From positions 186,001-250,000 of the forward strand of contig NZ_CAMYMK010000009.1 in assembly GCF_947259545.1 (NCBI RefSeq): a stretch of 64,000 nt of DNA, in the 5' to 3' direction. This DNA comes from an uncultured Marinobacter sp. (GTDB lineage Bacteria; Pseudomonadota; Gammaproteobacteria; Pseudomonadales; Oleiphilaceae). The translations under genes and the position numbers were made by a program. This document shows positions 10,055-21,546 of this stretch, one piece after another (positions within the stretch are counted from its first letter, which is position 1; every line of letters starts with the position of its first letter). The notes under the pieces were generated by a model. That model worked only from the letters and a program-made list of their open reading frames with translations. It made no database searches and had not been told where the DNA came from.

Positions 10055-12817
10055 ATGGCAACCATCCACGTGGACGGCCAGAGCTATCAGGTGAACGGGG
10101 CAGATAACCTGCTTCAGGCCTGCCTGTCCCTGGGCCTGGACATACCCTATTTCTGCTGGCACCCGGCCATGGGCAGTGTCGGCGCCTGCCGTCAGTGCGC
10201 CGTGCGCCAGTACAAGGACAACGAGGACAGCAAGGGCATGTTGGTGATGTCCTGCATGACCCCGGCCGCTGACGGCACCCGCATTGATATCGAGGATGAG
10301 GAAGCCCGGGCTTTTCGCGCCAGCGTGGTGGAATGGCTGATGATCAACCATCCCCACGATTGCCCGGTGTGCGAGGAAGGCGGCCACTGCCACCTTCAGG
10401 ACATGACCGTGATGACCGGTCACGACCGGCGCCGCTACCGGTTCCGCAAGCGCACCCGTCGCAACCAGTATCTGGGCCCGTTCATCGCCCACGAGATGAA
10501 CCGCTGCATCACCTGCTACCGCTGCGTGCGCTTCTACAACGACTATGCTGGCGGGACGGACCTGGGCGCGTTCGGGGCCAAGGACAACATCTATTTCGGT
10601 CGCCATGAGGAAGGCACTCTGGAAAGCCGCTTTGCCGGCAACCTGACCGAAGTCTGTCCCACCGGTGTCTTCACCGACCAGAGCCATTCCGATCAATACA
10701 CCCGCAAGTGGGACCTGCAGTTCGCGCCGGGTATCTGCCACCAGTGCGCGGTAGGGTGCAACATCAGCCCCGGTGAACGCTATGGCGATATCCGGCGAAT
10801 CGAGAACCGCTATCACGGAGCGGTGAACGGTTTTTTCCTGTGCGACCTGGGCCGCTTCGGCTACGGCTATGTGAACCGGCAGGACCGACCCAGAGTGCCG
10901 GAATTCCGGTCAGCCCGGGAGCGGGAACAGGAACCAGAGGCGCTGGGGGTGGATACGGCGCTGGCCCGGATAACGGAGGCCCTGCGCCACGCCAGCCGGG
11001 TTATCGGCATTGGCTCGCCCCGGGCCAGCCTGGAAAGCAATCACCAGCTACGGGAACTGGTGGGGGAGGCCAACTTTTCCACAGGCATCAACGAGAACGA
11101 ACAGGTCTGCCTCGACCTGATGGGTGACCTGGGCCGCAGTTGCGGACTGCCAGCGCCCACGTTGCGGGAGGTGGAAGGGCATGATGCCGTACTCCTGCTC
11201 GGCGAGGACCCCATGGAAAGCGCGGCGCGGCTTGGTCTTGCCATCCGCCAGGCGATCACCGCACCTCCGGCTGAGTATGCAGCCAGGCTGGGGATTCCCC
11301 GGTGGAATGCCGAAGGCATGAAAACCCTGGCCCAGGATCATCGCCAGCCGCTATTCATTGCCTATCCGGCCGAAACCGAGCTGGATGCCCTTGCGCGGAA
11401 ACGGCTGGCGCTTGCGCCTGAAGACATCGCCCGGCTCGGATTTGCGGTGGCCCACGCCATCGATCCGACCGCCCCCGACGTGCCCGATCTCGAGGAGACG
11501 CTGCGGTCCCGTGCCTCCGAGATTGCCCGCACACTGCTGGCCGCTGAACGGCCGCTGGTGGTCAGCGGTGGGGCGCTGGATTCCCCGGCCGTCATCAGGG
11601 CCGCCGGCAACATTGCCCGGGCGCTCTCCCGACGGGCCAGCCGTGGCAGTTTGCTCTTCGTCCGCCGGGAGGTGAACAGCACCGGTCTGGCGCTGCTGGG
11701 CGGCCAGCCCCTGGAGTGGGCACTGGATCAGTTGGCAGACGGAAGCGCCGATGCGGCGGTTATCCTGGAGAATGACCTTTATCAGCGCCTGCCGGAAACC
11801 CGCGTCGACGATGCCCTGACCAACGTCCAGACGCTGGTGGTGCTGGACCATCAGCGCACCCGCACGCTGAATCGCGCAACCTTCTCGCTGCCGGCGGCCA
11901 GCTTTGCCGAGGGCGATGGCACCCTGGTCAGCCTGGAAGGGCGGGCCCAGCGCTTCTTCCAGGTGTTCGAGCCGGGCTATCTCCGCCCGGAAGCCCGGAT
12001 CCACGAAAGCTGGCGTTGGCTGCACGGTCTGTCGGCCAAACTGAACGGCGATACCCCGGGGGACATTACCCTGGATCAGGTAACGGCGGCCTGCAGCCAG
12101 GCCTGCCCGGACCTCATGAAGATTCCCGCTGCCGCCCCTGGTGCCGCGTTCCGGATCGAGGGGCTACGGCTGGCCCGGGAGCCCCATCGATACAGTGGCC
12201 GGACGTCCATGCGGGCAAACCGCAGCGTCAGTGAGCCCCGGGTGCCCCAGGACCCGGACACCGCCTTCGCCTTTTCCATGGAGGGCTACAGCGGCTTCCG
12301 CCATCCCCATCAGCAGGTGCCCTTTGCCTGGGCGCCGGGCTGGAATTCGCCCCAGGCCTGGAACAAATTCACTGATGAAGTTGGCGGCCATTTGCGCGGG
12401 GGCGACCCGGGCATCCGGATACTCGATCCCCGGCCAGGCCAGTATCACTACGAATGTGACATTCCGGCGGCCTTTCAGCCGTCCGACACGGATTACCGGG
12501 CCATCGTTCTGCCCCGCCTGTTCGGCGGCGAGGAGACCTCCGTCCGGGCGGAGCCCATTCGTCAGCGGATGGAGCCACCGATGTTGCTGCTTTCGGAAGC
12601 CGATGCCACGGCACTGGGTGCCGAGCCGGGTGGGCTGGTTGCAGTCACCGGTGAGCAGGCCTGCGTGACGCTGCCGGCCCGTATGCAGGCGGACTGGCCA
12701 AGGGGGCTGGTGGGCCTGCCGGCCGGCAGCGTTCCGGCGGGCATCGCTAATGGTCCGGTCATGCTCACCGCCGGCCCGGGTTCCCCGCCGACAGCCGGTG
12801 AGGAGGTGCGCCCATGA
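10055..12817 (+). CDS. nuoG: NADH-quinone oxidoreductase subunit G
   Basis: A 920-residue multi-cluster subunit. The N-terminal ferredoxin domain has the N1b motif ([20 protein letters not shown]). Then come the N5 His/Cys motif ([16 protein letters not shown]), the N4 motif ([10 protein letters not shown]) and a C-terminal molybdopterin-oxidoreductase-like region without a cofactor. The extra N7 motif is present ([13 protein letters not shown] and a later Cys in [10 protein letters not shown]), as in E. coli. Electrons pass through this chain from NuoF to NuoI. A 38-base gap separates it from nuoF, and it overlaps nuoH by four bases. Confidence 0.96.
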   Translation: MATIHVDGQSYQVNGADNLLQACLSLGLDIPYFCWHPAMGSVGACRQCAVRQYKDNEDSKGMLVMSCMTPAADGTRIDIEDEEARAFRASVVEWLMINHPHDCPVCEEGGHCHLQDMTVMTGHDRRRYRFRKRTRRNQYLGPFIAHEMNRCITCYRCVRFYNDYAGGTDLGAFGAKDNIYFGRHEEGTLESRFAGNLTEVCPTGVFTDQSHSDQYTRKWDLQFAPGICHQCAVGCNISPGERYGDIRRIENRYHGAVNGFFLCDLGRFGYGYVNRQDRPRVPEFRSAREREQEPEALGVDTALARITEALRHASRVIGIGSPRASLESNHQLRELVGEANFSTGINENEQVCLDLMGDLGRSCGLPAPTLREVEGHDAVLLLGEDPMESAARLGLAIRQAITAPPAEYAARLGIPRWNAEGMKTLAQDHRQPLFIAYPAETELDALARKRLALAPEDIARLGFAVAHAIDPTAPDVPDLEETLRSRASEIARTLLAAERPLVVSGGALDSPAVIRAAGNIARALSRRASRGSLLFVRREVNSTGLALLGGQPLEWALDQLADGSADAAVILENDLYQRLPETRVDDALTNVQTLVVLDHQRTRTLNRATFSLPAASFAEGDGTLVSLEGRAQRFFQVFEPGYLRPEARIHESWRWLHGLSAKLNGDTPGDITLDQVTAACSQACPDLMKIPAAAPGAAFRIEGLRLAREPHRYSGRTSMRANRSVSEPRVPQDPDTAFAFSMEGYSGFRHPHQQVPFAWAPGWNSPQAWNKFTDEVGGHLRGGDPGIRILDPRPGQYHYECDIPAAFQPSDTDYRAIVLPRLFGGEETSVRAEPIRQRMEPPMLLLSEADATALGAEPGGLVAVTGEQACVTLPARMQADWPRGLVGLPAGSVPAGIANGPVMLTAGPGSPPTAGEEVRP

Positions 12818-13797
12818 GCTGGTTGACGCCGGAATGGCAGGCGATTCTTTGGGCCATGTTCCAGGCCCTGGTGATTCTGCTGGGTGCGGTCCTGCTGGGC
12901 GCCGCCCTGACCATTGTCGAGCGTCGGCTGCTGGGGCTCTGGCAGGATCGGTACGGGCCTAACCGGGTAGGTCCGTTTGGCGGCCTGCAACTGGTGGCCG
13001 ACATGATCAAGATTTTCTTCAAGGAAGACTGGATTCCACCGTTTGCGGACCGGTCGCTGTTCCTGTTGGCACCGGTAATTGCCTTTGCCTCCCTGCTGCT
13101 GTCGTTCATCGTCATTCCGATAACGCCCGAATGGGGCATTGCGGACTTGCACATCGGGTTGCTGTTTTTCCTGGCAATGGCGGGAATCAACGTCTACGCC
13201 GTGCTGCTGGGGGGCTGGGCCAGTGGCAACAAGTACGCGTTGCTGGGCGCTTTACGCTCGTCGGCCCAGACCATTTCCTACGAGGTGTTCATGGGTCTGT
13301 CGCTGATGGGGGTGGTGGCTCTGGCCGGTTCCTTCAACATGCGCGAGATTGTCGCCGCCCAGGAAGGACTCTGGTTCGTCATTCCCCAGTTCTTTGGCTT
13401 CTGCACCTTTTTGGTTGCCGGTATTGCCGTGACTCACCGCCACCCCTTTGACCAGCCCGAAGCGGAACAGGAGCTGGCGGACGGGTACCACATTGAATAC
13501 TCCGGCATGAAGTTCGGCCTGTTCTTTATCGGTGAGTATGTGGGCATGGTGCTGGTGTCCGCCCTCATCGTCACCCTGTTCTTCGGCGGCTGGCACGGCC
13601 CCTGGTTACCACCGGTGCTCTGGTTTGCGATCAAAACCGGCTTCTTCCTGATGCTTTTCATCCTGTTACGGGCCTCATTGCCGCGGCCCCGCTATGACCG
13701 GGTGATGAGCTTTGGCTGGAAGATTTGTCTGCCCCTGACCCTGATCAATCTGCTGGCAACCGGCGCGGTGATGCTGCTGGTTGCACCCCAAAGTTGA
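12814..13797 (+). CDS. nuoH: NADH-quinone oxidoreductase subunit H
   Basis: A 327-residue membrane subunit of the quinone-binding junction with about eight helices. Conserved family segments are [20 protein letters not shown] near the N terminus, [15 protein letters not shown], and [20 protein letters not shown], the acidic loop shared by NuoH/ND1 proteins. The start overlaps the nuoG stop codon. Confidence 0.96.
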   Translation: MSWLTPEWQAILWAMFQALVILLGAVLLGAALTIVERRLLGLWQDRYGPNRVGPFGGLQLVADMIKIFFKEDWIPPFADRSLFLLAPVIAFASLLLSFIVIPITPEWGIADLHIGLLFFLAMAGINVYAVLLGGWASGNKYALLGALRSSAQTISYEVFMGLSLMGVVALAGSFNMREIVAAQEGLWFVIPQFFGFCTFLVAGIAVTHRHPFDQPEAEQELADGYHIEYSGMKFGLFFIGEYVGMVLVSALIVTLFFGGWHGPWLPPVLWFAIKTGFFLMLFILLRASLPRPRYDRVMSFGWKICLPLTLINLLATGAVMLLVAPQS

Positions 13798-13810
13798 GGA
13801 GGACCCAGTA

Positions 13811-14380
13811 ATGGAGAAAGAAAAGGTCCCGTTCATCAAATCCGTGTTGTGGCTGGTACCGGCGACCTGGACCCAGCTGCGGACCCTGGGAATGGTGTTC
13901 ATGCACAGCTTCCGCAAACGGGAGACCGTGAACTACCCGGAAGAGGCGGTCTATCTGCCGCCCCGCTACCGTGGCCGGATCGTGCTGACCCGCGATCCCG
14001 ACGGCGAGGAACGCTGCGTTGCCTGCAACCTGTGCGCGGTGGCCTGCCCGGTGGACTGCATTTCCCTGCAGAAGGGGGAGCAGGAGGACGGCCGCTGGTA
14101 CCCGGAATTCTTCCGGATCAATTTCTCCCGCTGCATTTTCTGCGGCATGTGCGAGGAAGCCTGTCCCACCTCGGCGATCCAGCTGACCCCTGACTTCGAG
14201 ATGGGCGAGTACGACCGGCAGGAACTGGTTTACGAGAAAGAAGACCTGCTGATCAACGGGCCGGGCAAGGATCACGACTACCACTTTTATAAGGTGGCGG
14301 GCATGGCCATCGGAGGCAAGGACAAGGGCCAGGCCCTGAATGAGGAGGAACCGGTGGACGTAAGGTCTTTGCTGCCATAA
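13811..14380 (+). CDS. nuoI: NADH-quinone oxidoreductase subunit I
   Basis: A 189-residue ferredoxin-like subunit with two [4Fe-4S] motifs, [16 protein letters not shown] and [12 protein letters not shown] (clusters N6a and N6b). It carries electrons from NuoG to NuoB. I start at the ATG at 13811, behind the ribosome site gaggagga. The ORF-track start at 13781 lies inside nuoH. Confidence 0.96.
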   Translation: MEKEKVPFIKSVLWLVPATWTQLRTLGMVFMHSFRKRETVNYPEEAVYLPPRYRGRIVLTRDPDGEERCVACNLCAVACPVDCISLQKGEQEDGRWYPEFFRINFSRCIFCGMCEEACPTSAIQLTPDFEMGEYDRQELVYEKEDLLINGPGKDHDYHFYKVAGMAIGGKDKGQALNEEEPVDVRSLLP

Positions 14381-14398
14381 CCCGGGAGGCGAGAATCC

Positions 14399-14911
14399 AT
14401 GGAACTGGCATTTTATCTGAGTGGGCTGGTGGCGGTACTGGCCACCGTGGGTGTGATCACCGGCAAGAACCCGGTGCATGCGGTGGTGTACCTCATTGTG
14501 TCGCTGATTGCCGTGGCGCTGGTGTTTTTTGCACTGGGCGCACCGTTTGCCGGGGCCCTGGAAATCATTGTCTATGCCGGCGCCATCATGGTCCTGTTCG
14601 TGTTTGTGGTGATGATGCTCAATCTGGGCCCGGACGAAGACAGCGCGGGCTGGCGTCACCCACGCCACTGGGTTGGCCCCTCAATACTGGCAGGAATCCT
14701 CCTGGCTGTGCTGGTGACCCTGCTGATACGGGGTGACCTGGTACAGGTCATCGAGGGCGACCTGCTGACCGCCCGGTCGGTGGCCCTGACCCTGTTCGGG
14801 CCCTGGCTCATGGTGGTTGAGCTGTCGGGGCTGCTGCTACTGGGGGCTCTGATTACAGCTTCTCACGTCGGGCGTCGTTCAAATCCGTCACGGAACAGGA
14901 GTGGTCACTGA
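14399..14911 (+). CDS. nuoJ: NADH-quinone oxidoreductase subunit J
   Basis: A 170-residue five-helix membrane subunit (ND6 family). Conserved segments are [13 protein letters not shown] and [20 protein letters not shown], the helix that carries the family pi-bulge. Ribosome site cgggaggcgag precedes the ATG. The stop codon overlaps the nuoK start. Confidence 0.95.
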   Translation: MELAFYLSGLVAVLATVGVITGKNPVHAVVYLIVSLIAVALVFFALGAPFAGALEIIVYAGAIMVLFVFVVMMLNLGPDEDSAGWRHPRHWVGPSILAGILLAVLVTLLIRGDLVQVIEGDLLTARSVALTLFGPWLMVVELSGLLLLGALITASHVGRRSNPSRNRSGH

Positions 14912-15219
14912 TGTCGGGCATCCCGGTGGAACACGGCCTGATCCTGGCCGCTATTCTCTTTGTGTTGGGCCTGGCGGGGCTGATGCTGAGGCGGAACATG
15001 CTGTTCGTACTGATGAGCCTGGAGGTCATGCTGAATGCGGCGGCCCTTGCCTTTGTGGTGGGTGCCACGGCCTGGAAACAGCCCGAAGGTCAGGCCATGT
15101 TTCTGCTGGTAATCACCCTGGCGGCCGCTGAAGCCGCGGTGGGGCTGGCACTGATGATTCAGCTCTTCCAGCGTGCGCGTTCCCTGAACCTGGACCTGAC
15201 CAGCAGGATGCGCGGATGA
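14911..15219 (+). CDS. nuoK: NADH-quinone oxidoreductase subunit K
   Basis: A 102-residue, three-helix ND4L-type subunit. The helix-2 segment [20 protein letters not shown] carries the conserved Glu used in proton transfer, and [15 protein letters not shown] carries the second. Overlaps nuoJ and nuoL. Confidence 0.95.
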   Translation: MSGIPVEHGLILAAILFVLGLAGLMLRRNMLFVLMSLEVMLNAAALAFVVGATAWKQPEGQAMFLLVITLAAAEAAVGLALMIQLFQRARSLNLDLTSRMRG

Positions 15220-17090
15220 TGGAGTTGGCCGTTACCCTGTCGTTTGCGTTGCCCCTGATCGGTACCCTGCTGCTGGCGTTTTCCGGTGGTCGTCTGGGGC
15301 CCCGTCTGGCCTCCGCGATCGGTGTTGCCAGCATCGGACTGGCGGCGCTGGCGACGGCCTGGGCGATTGCTCTTCATGCCGGCGGCGACGAAACCCTGCG
15401 CTTTACGCTCTGGACCTGGATCGAGGCGGGTGCGTTCAGGCCGACCATCGGTCTGGCGGTGGATGGCCTGGCCCTGGTAATGATGGCGGTTATTACCGGC
15501 GTGGGTTTTTTCATCCACCTGTTCGCCGCCTGGTACATGGCGGGGGATGCGGGGGTCACTCGCTTCTATGCCTGGATGAACCTGTTCGTCTTCAGCATGC
15601 TGATCCTGGTGCTGGGGGATAACCTCTTGTTGCTGTTCCTGGGCTGGGAAGGCGTGGGGCTGTGCAGTTACCTGCTGATCGGCTACTACTTCCAGGACAG
15701 CGCCAACGGCCGCGCCGCGTTCAAGGCATTTGTGGTGACCCGGATCGGGGATGTCTTCCTGGCCCTGGGTTTGTTCCTGATCTTCCGGGACCTGGGAACC
15801 CTGGATATTCAGCAGGTGATGGTCCGGGCCTCCGAGGTCTGGTCGGTCGGCGACCCCACGGCGAGCCTGGTGGCGCTGCTGGTGCTCGGCGGGGCCCTGG
15901 GCAAGTCGGCACAGTTGCCGCTGCATACCTGGTTACCGGACGCCATGGCGGGCCCGACCCCGGTGTCGGCGCTGATCCACGCGGCCACCATGGTAACCGC
16001 CGGGGTCTACCTGATCGCGCGGCTGAACGGCATTTTCCTGCTGGCGCCGGACGTGCTCTGGCTGGTCGGTGTGATTGGTGCGGTCTCGCTGCTGCTGGCG
16101 GCGTTTGCCGCTCTCGCCCAGACCGACATCAAGCGGATCCTGGCCTATTCCACCATGAGCCAGATCGGCTACATGTTTCTGGCGCTCGGCGTCGGCGCTT
16201 TTGATGCGGCCATTTTCCACCTGGTTACTCACGCCTTCTTCAAGGCGCTGTTGTTCCTGTCGGCCGGCGCCGTGATCATCAGTTGTCACCACGAGCAGGA
16301 TATGGGGAGACTGGGCGGACTGCGAAAGCGGCTGCCGGTGGCCTATGGCGGTTTCCTGGTGGGCGGCGCGGCCCTGGTGGCGCTGCCTCTGGTGACGGCG
16401 GGCTTCTACAGCAAGGATGAAATCCTCTGGCAAGCGGTGGCTGCCGGCCACCAGGGGCTTTTGCTGGCGGGCCTTATAGGCGCGTTTCTGACCTGTATTT
16501 ACACGGTGCGTTTGATTCTCGGGACCTTCCACGGGGACTGTGGCAGCGACAACGCCCGTAATGCCGAGCCGGGTACCAACCCGTTGACCCATCACCTGCC
16601 CTTGGTGGTGCTGGCGGTATTATCCACTGCCCTGGGCGCCTGGCTTTACCCGCATCTCGGCGGCCTGTTCCCGGCGCCGCCCGGCGCCAGCACCGACGCC
16701 GGACACACCCTGCTCCAGATACTGGCCATCAGCACCGTGATCGCGGGTCTGGCAACGGCGGGCTGGCTGTTTCTGGCCCGTCCCCAGTGGCTGCGGCGAC
16801 AGGCCGGGCATGGCCTGGGCGCCCTGTTGTGGTCGCTGTGGCACCGGGCCTGGGGATTTGATGCCCTGTATGACCGGCTTCTGGTCAGGCCCTGGCAGTA
16901 TCTGGTCCGGATGCTGAGGTACGACCTGGTGAACATGACGATGAATCTTCCTGCCCTGTTGGCCAAACTCCTCAATGGTGGACTGGTGCGAACCCAGAAC
17001 GGCCGGATCCGGAGCTACGCGACAGCGATGATTCTGGGCGCCACGGTAATGCTTCTGGCGCTGGTGCTGCTCCCGGGGGGTGTCGCATGA
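15216..17090 (+). CDS. nuoL: NADH-quinone oxidoreductase subunit L
   Basis: A 624-residue antiporter-like proton-pumping subunit at the distal end of the membrane arm. Conserved motifs are [20 protein letters not shown] with the pump Glu, [20 protein letters not shown] with the key Lys, and [17 protein letters not shown]. The hydrophobic C terminus includes the lateral helix of NuoL. It overlaps nuoM by four bases. Confidence 0.96.
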   Translation: MMELAVTLSFALPLIGTLLLAFSGGRLGPRLASAIGVASIGLAALATAWAIALHAGGDETLRFTLWTWIEAGAFRPTIGLAVDGLALVMMAVITGVGFFIHLFAAWYMAGDAGVTRFYAWMNLFVFSMLILVLGDNLLLLFLGWEGVGLCSYLLIGYYFQDSANGRAAFKAFVVTRIGDVFLALGLFLIFRDLGTLDIQQVMVRASEVWSVGDPTASLVALLVLGGALGKSAQLPLHTWLPDAMAGPTPVSALIHAATMVTAGVYLIARLNGIFLLAPDVLWLVGVIGAVSLLLAAFAALAQTDIKRILAYSTMSQIGYMFLALGVGAFDAAIFHLVTHAFFKALLFLSAGAVIISCHHEQDMGRLGGLRKRLPVAYGGFLVGGAALVALPLVTAGFYSKDEILWQAVAAGHQGLLLAGLIGAFLTCIYTVRLILGTFHGDCGSDNARNAEPGTNPLTHHLPLVVLAVLSTALGAWLYPHLGGLFPAPPGASTDAGHTLLQILAISTVIAGLATAGWLFLARPQWLRRQAGHGLGALLWSLWHRAWGFDALYDRLLVRPWQYLVRMLRYDLVNMTMNLPALLAKLLNGGLVRTQNGRIRSYATAMILGATVMLLALVLLPGGVA

Positions 17091-18616
17091 TCCTGGTCTG
17101 GCTGATTCTGATTCCCTTTCTCGGCGGTCTCTTGTGCTGGCAGGCGGATCGTTGGGGCGAGCAGGCGCCGCGGTGGATTGCCCTGGCGACCATGCTGTTT
17201 GTGCTGGTGATCAGCCTCTGGTTGTGGGTTACCGGGGACTTTGCTTTTCCCCAGGGGGCCCAGAACCAGTGGCTACTGGAATGGCGGACGTCCTGGATTC
17301 CCCGCTTCGGCGTTGAGGTGCACCTGGCCATAGACGGCCTGTCGATGATTCTGGTGGCCCTCACCGGTTTCCTCGGCGCGCTGGCGGTGCTGTGTTCCTG
17401 GCACGAGATCACCCACCGCATCGGTTTCTTTCACCTCAACCTGTTGTGGATACTCGGTGGTGTCGTGGGGGTCTTCCTGGCGCTGGACCTGTTTCTGTTT
17501 TTCCTGTTCTGGGAAATGATGCTGGTGCCCATGTATTTCCTGATTGCGCTCTGGGGCCACAGTGGCTCGCCGGGTCAAACCCGCATTCGTGCCGCCACCC
17601 GCTTCTTCATTTACACCCAGGCCAGCGGACTGTTGATGCTGGTGGCGATCCTGTCGCTGGTGTTTATCCACTTCGGTAACAGCGGCGAATGGTCGTTCAG
17701 CTATGACGTCCTGCGCCGGGCGGACGTGCCGGAGGCGATGGCGCCCTGGCTGATGCTGGGCTTTTTCGTCGCATTTGCGGTCAAACTGCCAGTGGTGCCC
17801 TTCCATGGCTGGTTGCCAGACGCCCACGCCCAGGCTCCGACCGCCGGCAGTGTCGATCTGGCCGGCATCCTGCTGAAAACCGCAGCTTACGGCATGCTTC
17901 GGTTCGGTCTGCCGCTGTTCCCGGAAGAATCCCGGGCCTTTGCGCCGGTGGCCATGACACTGGGGCTGATCGGTATCATCTATGGCGCGGTGCTGGCGTG
18001 CGGCCAGCAGGACATCAAGCGGCTAATTGCCTACACCAGTATTTCCCATATGGGCTTCGTGCTGATTGCCATCTACTCCGGCTCGGAACTGGCCATTCAG
18101 GGGGCGGTGGTGCTGATGGTAGCGCACGCGTTCTCATCAGCCGGTCTGTTTATCCTGAGCGGGCAGCTGTATGAACGCATCCATACCCGTGATATGACCA
18201 TCATGGGTGGCCTCTGGGGTCGGATACCGGCGCTGCCGGGCTTTACCCTGTGCTTTGTCGCGGCCTCCCTGGGCATGCCCGCCACCGCCAACTTCGTGGG
18301 CGAATTCATGATTCTGTTCGGCACTTTCCCGACGGCGCCGGTGGTTGTGGTGATTGCCAGTGCCGGTCTGGTGCTTGCGGCTATCTATTCCCTGATCCTG
18401 ATGCAGCGGGTGCATTTCGGGCCCGTGTACCGACAGGGCGCGCTGGCGGGACCGGACTGGCGGGAGTACATCATGATGCTGAGTCTGTTGGCGCTGGTCA
18501 TTCTGGTCGGACTGTATCCCCAGCCTCTGCTGGATATCACTGCTGGCCTGTCTGCTTCCATTGCCGAGCTGTTCGCCGAAGGCAGTCTGGCCGACGTTGC
18601 CGGAGAGGTGCGCTGA
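17087..18616 (+). CDS. nuoM: NADH-quinone oxidoreductase subunit M
   Basis: A 509-residue antiporter-like proton-pumping subunit. Family motifs are FFLFWEMMLVPMYFLIALWG, KLPVVPFHGWLPDAHAQAPT, and RLIAYTSISHMGFVLIAIYS. About 14 hydrophobic helices are visible. The stop overlaps the nuoN start codon by one base. Confidence 0.96.
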   Translation: MILVWLILIPFLGGLLCWQADRWGEQAPRWIALATMLFVLVISLWLWVTGDFAFPQGAQNQWLLEWRTSWIPRFGVEVHLAIDGLSMILVALTGFLGALAVLCSWHEITHRIGFFHLNLLWILGGVVGVFLALDLFLFFLFWEMMLVPMYFLIALWGHSGSPGQTRIRAATRFFIYTQASGLLMLVAILSLVFIHFGNSGEWSFSYDVLRRADVPEAMAPWLMLGFFVAFAVKLPVVPFHGWLPDAHAQAPTAGSVDLAGILLKTAAYGMLRFGLPLFPEESRAFAPVAMTLGLIGIIYGAVLACGQQDIKRLIAYTSISHMGFVLIAIYSGSELAIQGAVVLMVAHAFSSAGLFILSGQLYERIHTRDMTIMGGLWGRIPALPGFTLCFVAASLGMPATANFVGEFMILFGTFPTAPVVVVIASAGLVLAAIYSLILMQRVHFGPVYRQGALAGPDWREYIMMLSLLALVILVGLYPQPLLDITAGLSASIAELFAEGSLADVAGEVR

Positions 18617-20055
18617 TGCTGACGACCGCGGACCTTGTCACGGTATTGCCCCTGATCATTGTCGCTTCGACGGCGGTGATCGTCATGCTCGGGGTTGCCT
18701 GGCGGCGAAATCATGCGGTTACCGCGCTGGTCTCGGCGGCGGGCCTGGTTCTTGGTCTGTTGGCGCTGCCGCTGACCTTTCCCGCGACCAGCTCCCCGCC
18801 TCTGATGCAGGTGGATGGCTTGGCGGTCATGGCGGGCACTCTGGTCCTGGTCTCGGCGCTGGTGACGGTGATCCTGAGCCATCATTACCTGACCGGCTAC
18901 ATCGGACCGAAGGAAGAGTTTTATCTGCTGCTGTTGTGCGCCACTGCCGGCGCCCTGGCGCTGGTGGCCAGCGACCACCTGGCAATGCTGTTTATCAGCC
19001 TGGAGCTTTTGTCCATGCCTTTGTACGGCATGTTGGCTTACAGCTTTCGCGCGGAGCGCTCTCTGGAAGCGGGTATCAAGTATCTGCTGTTGTCGGCTGC
19101 GGCAACGGCGTTCCTGCTGTTTGGTATGGCGCTGATCTACGCCCGCACCGGTTACCTGGATCTGGCCGGTGTGGCTGGAGCGCTGGTACAGGCACCGGAT
19201 GCCTGGATGCTCGCCGGCGCTGCCCTGATCGTGGTGGGGTTGGGTTTCAAGCTGTCCGTGGTGCCCTTCCACCTGTGGACACCCGACGTATATCAGGGTG
19301 GCCCGGCGCCCGCCACCATCTTCCTGGCCACCGTCAGCAAGCTGGCTGTGTTCGTGGTGCTGTTAAGGCTGGTGCTGGCGGCACCGTTCTTCAGCAGTGA
19401 GTGGCTGCAGACCCTGATTACGGTACTGGCCCTGCTGACCATGTTGGGGGGGAATCTTCTGGCCCTGTTCCAGGCCAATCTCAAACGCCTGCTGGGTTAT
19501 TCCTCCATCGCCCATTTCGGTTATCTGCTGGTGGCGATTGTCGTCGGCAACGCCCTGGCCACGGAAACCACCGGGGTGTACCTGATCACCTATCTGGTCA
19601 CTACCCTGGCGGCTTTCGGCGTGGTCACCCTGGTCTCAAGTCCGTTTGGTGGTGAAGATGCTGACGGGTTGCCGGTATACCGGGGTCTGTTCTGGCGCCG
19701 GCCTTACCTGGCGGCGGTGATGACAGTCAGCTTCCTGTCACTGGCGGGCATTCCGTTAACCGCTGGCTTTATCGGGAAGTTCTACGTGATTGCCCTGGGC
19801 GTTGCCGACAGTCGCTGGTGGCTGGTGGGCGGGGTTGTCGCAGGCAGTGCCATCGGCCTGTACTACTACCTGCGAGTGATGGTGACCCTGTACCTGCCGG
19901 AGCCCGGTATGCGTCGCCGGGATGTCACCAATGACTGGGGCAGTCGCATTGGCGGCCTGACCCTGATGGCCCTGGCTGTGGTCATTCTCGTGCTTGGTAT
20001 CTACCCCGCCCCGATGATCGACTGGGTCCAAGGACTCAGCGGATTAACGAATTAG
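18616..20055 (+). CDS. nuoN: NADH-quinone oxidoreductase subunit N
   Basis: A 479-residue antiporter-like subunit and the last gene of the NDH-1 operon. Motifs are LFISLELLSMPLYGMLAYSF, KLSVVPFHLWTPDVYQGGPA, and LKRLLGYSSIAHFGYLLVAI. The ORF track starts far upstream inside nuoM. The correct start is the ATG at 18616, because the preceding 122 residues are Arg/Gly-rich and derive from nuoM in another frame. No terminator is visible between this gene and the convergent ndh. Confidence 0.95.
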   Translation: MLTTADLVTVLPLIIVASTAVIVMLGVAWRRNHAVTALVSAAGLVLGLLALPLTFPATSSPPLMQVDGLAVMAGTLVLVSALVTVILSHHYLTGYIGPKEEFYLLLLCATAGALALVASDHLAMLFISLELLSMPLYGMLAYSFRAERSLEAGIKYLLLSAAATAFLLFGMALIYARTGYLDLAGVAGALVQAPDAWMLAGAALIVVGLGFKLSVVPFHLWTPDVYQGGPAPATIFLATVSKLAVFVVLLRLVLAAPFFSSEWLQTLITVLALLTMLGGNLLALFQANLKRLLGYSSIAHFGYLLVAIVVGNALATETTGVYLITYLVTTLAAFGVVTLVSSPFGGEDADGLPVYRGLFWRRPYLAAVMTVSFLSLAGIPLTAGFIGKFYVIALGVADSRWWLVGGVVAGSAIGLYYYLRVMVTLYLPEPGMRRRDVTNDWGSRIGGLTLMALAVVILVLGIYPAPMIDWVQGLSGLTN

Positions 20056-20056
20056 A

Positions 20057-21367
20057 CTAGTGCAGTTTGAGCCGCGGATGCATGGCCCGGTTGATCCTGT
20101 CCATCAGCCAGATCACGCCGGTCCTCAGGAATCCGTGCAGGGCGACCTGGTGCATGCGGTACAGGGAAACATAGAACAGGCGGGCCACCTTGCCTTCAAT
20201 GTACATGCTGCGCCCGGACAGGTTGCCCATCAGGTTGCCGACGGTGGTGTAGTGACTGAAGTTGATCAATGAGCCGTAATCATTGTAGACAAAGGGCACG
20301 GCCTCTTTGTCCTCAAGTCGGTTACAGAGCGTCTTGAACAACGCATCCGCCTGCTGGTGCGCGGCCTGGGCCCTTGGCGGTACGGGTCTTTCGGAATCCG
20401 GCTGGGGGCAGGCGGCACAATCACCCAGCGCAAAAATGCTGTTGTCACGGGTGGTTTGCAGAGTCTGCTCCACCACCAGCTGGTTGCCCCGGTTCACTTC
20501 GAGGCCATCCAGTTCCGCCAGGAAGCCGGGTGCCTTGATTCCGGCGGCCCAGATGGTCATTTCCGAAGGCAGTTCGGTGCCGTCCTTCATCACAATGCTT
20601 TGCGCGCGTACTTCGCTCACCGGTTGTCCGGTCATGACCTTGACGCTTTGCCGTTCCAGTTCCCGGGTGGCGGCTGCGGACAGGCGTTCGGGCAATGCCG
20701 GCAGGATACGGTCAGCCGCCTCGATGACAGAGATCGATACATCCGATGCCTGCAGATGACTCATGCCAAAGACCGGTAACTCCCGTGAGGCCAGGCGTAG
20801 CTCCGCTGCCAGTTCCACGCCTGTGGCCCCGGCGCCGATGATGGTGATGGGCAGTTCGTGGGTCTGACCCTGGTTCGCATCGTGGTTCTTGCGCAGGAAA
20901 GCATTGAGCAACAGGTTATGGAAACGGCGTGCCTGCATCAGGCTGTCCAGGAACAGGCAGTGCTCCTGGGCGCCGGGTGTGCCGAAATCATTGGCGGTAC
21001 TGCCGACAGCCACCACCAGGGTGTCATAACTGATGCGACGCTCCGGAACCACTTCCACGCCCTCTTCATCGTGAAAGGGCGCGATCACCAGCTGTTTGGC
21101 GTCACGATCCAGTCCGCTCATGCAACCAAGCTGGAACTCATAATGGTGCTTTTGGGCGTGTGCGCGGTAGTTGATCTCGTTGGCACTGGCATCGAGTGAC
21201 CCGGAGGCCACTTCGTGGAGCAGGGGTTTCCAGACATGGGTCAGGCCGGCATCCACCAGGGTAATGCGCGCCCTGCGCTTCCTGCCAAGTTTGTTGCCCA
21301 GGCTGGTGACGAGCTCAAGACCGCCGGCACCACCGCCGACTACGACAATGTGATGAAGTTTATCCAT
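20057..21367 (-). CDS. ndh: NADH:quinone oxidoreductase, single subunit (NDH-2)
   Basis: A 436-residue two-dinucleotide-fold flavoprotein that oxidises NADH and reduces quinone without pumping protons. The FAD-binding motif is HHIVVVGGGAGGLELVTSLG at the N terminus, the NADH-binding motif is TIIGAGATGVELAAEL, and a second FAD motif is IFALGDCAACP. A hydrophobic/basic C-terminal stretch (MHQVALHGFLRTGVIWLMD) fits membrane attachment. The ORF-track extension upstream lacks homology features; MDKLHH at 21367 with AAAGG before it is the likely start. It is convergent with nuoN at a two-base distance. Confidence 0.93.
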   Translation of the reverse strand: MDKLHHIVVVGGGAGGLELVTSLGNKLGRKRRARITLVDAGLTHVWKPLLHEVASGSLDASANEINYRAHAQKHHYEFQLGCMSGLDRDAKQLVIAPFHDEEGVEVVPERRISYDTLVVAVGSTANDFGTPGAQEHCLFLDSLMQARRFHNLLLNAFLRKNHDANQGQTHELPITIIGAGATGVELAAELRLASRELPVFGMSHLQASDVSISVIEAADRILPALPERLSAAATRELERQSVKVMTGQPVSEVRAQSIVMKDGTELPSEMTIWAAGIKAPGFLAELDGLEVNRGNQLVVEQTLQTTRDNSIFALGDCAACPQPDSERPVPPRAQAAHQQADALFKTLCNRLEDKEAVPFVYNDYGSLINFSHYTTVGNLMGNLSGRSMYIEGKVARLFYVSLYRMHQVALHGFLRTGVIWLMDRINRAMHPRLKLH

Positions 21368-21546
21368 GACAATCAGACCTTTAAGTGAAGAGAGCCAAGC
21401 GCTCTTCGGGCAAAAGCGCTTGGCTGTCCTCACTGGAAACGAATGAAAGGTAGGGTGCTAATACTGGCGCGATAATACTAACGCGGAGAGGACAGCAGGT
21501 ACAATTGGACCAATGTCCCGCTTTCCCTCAACTCTTACGGACGGGG

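Noticed and set aside
13745-14668. 307-residue minus-strand ORF over nuoI/nuoJ
   Set aside because: Shadow of two conserved nuo genes; no domain content.
18250-18615. N-terminal extension of NuoN in the ORF track
   Set aside because: The extension is nuoM sequence read in another frame; the ATG at 18616 overlaps the nuoM stop and gives a normal NuoN length.
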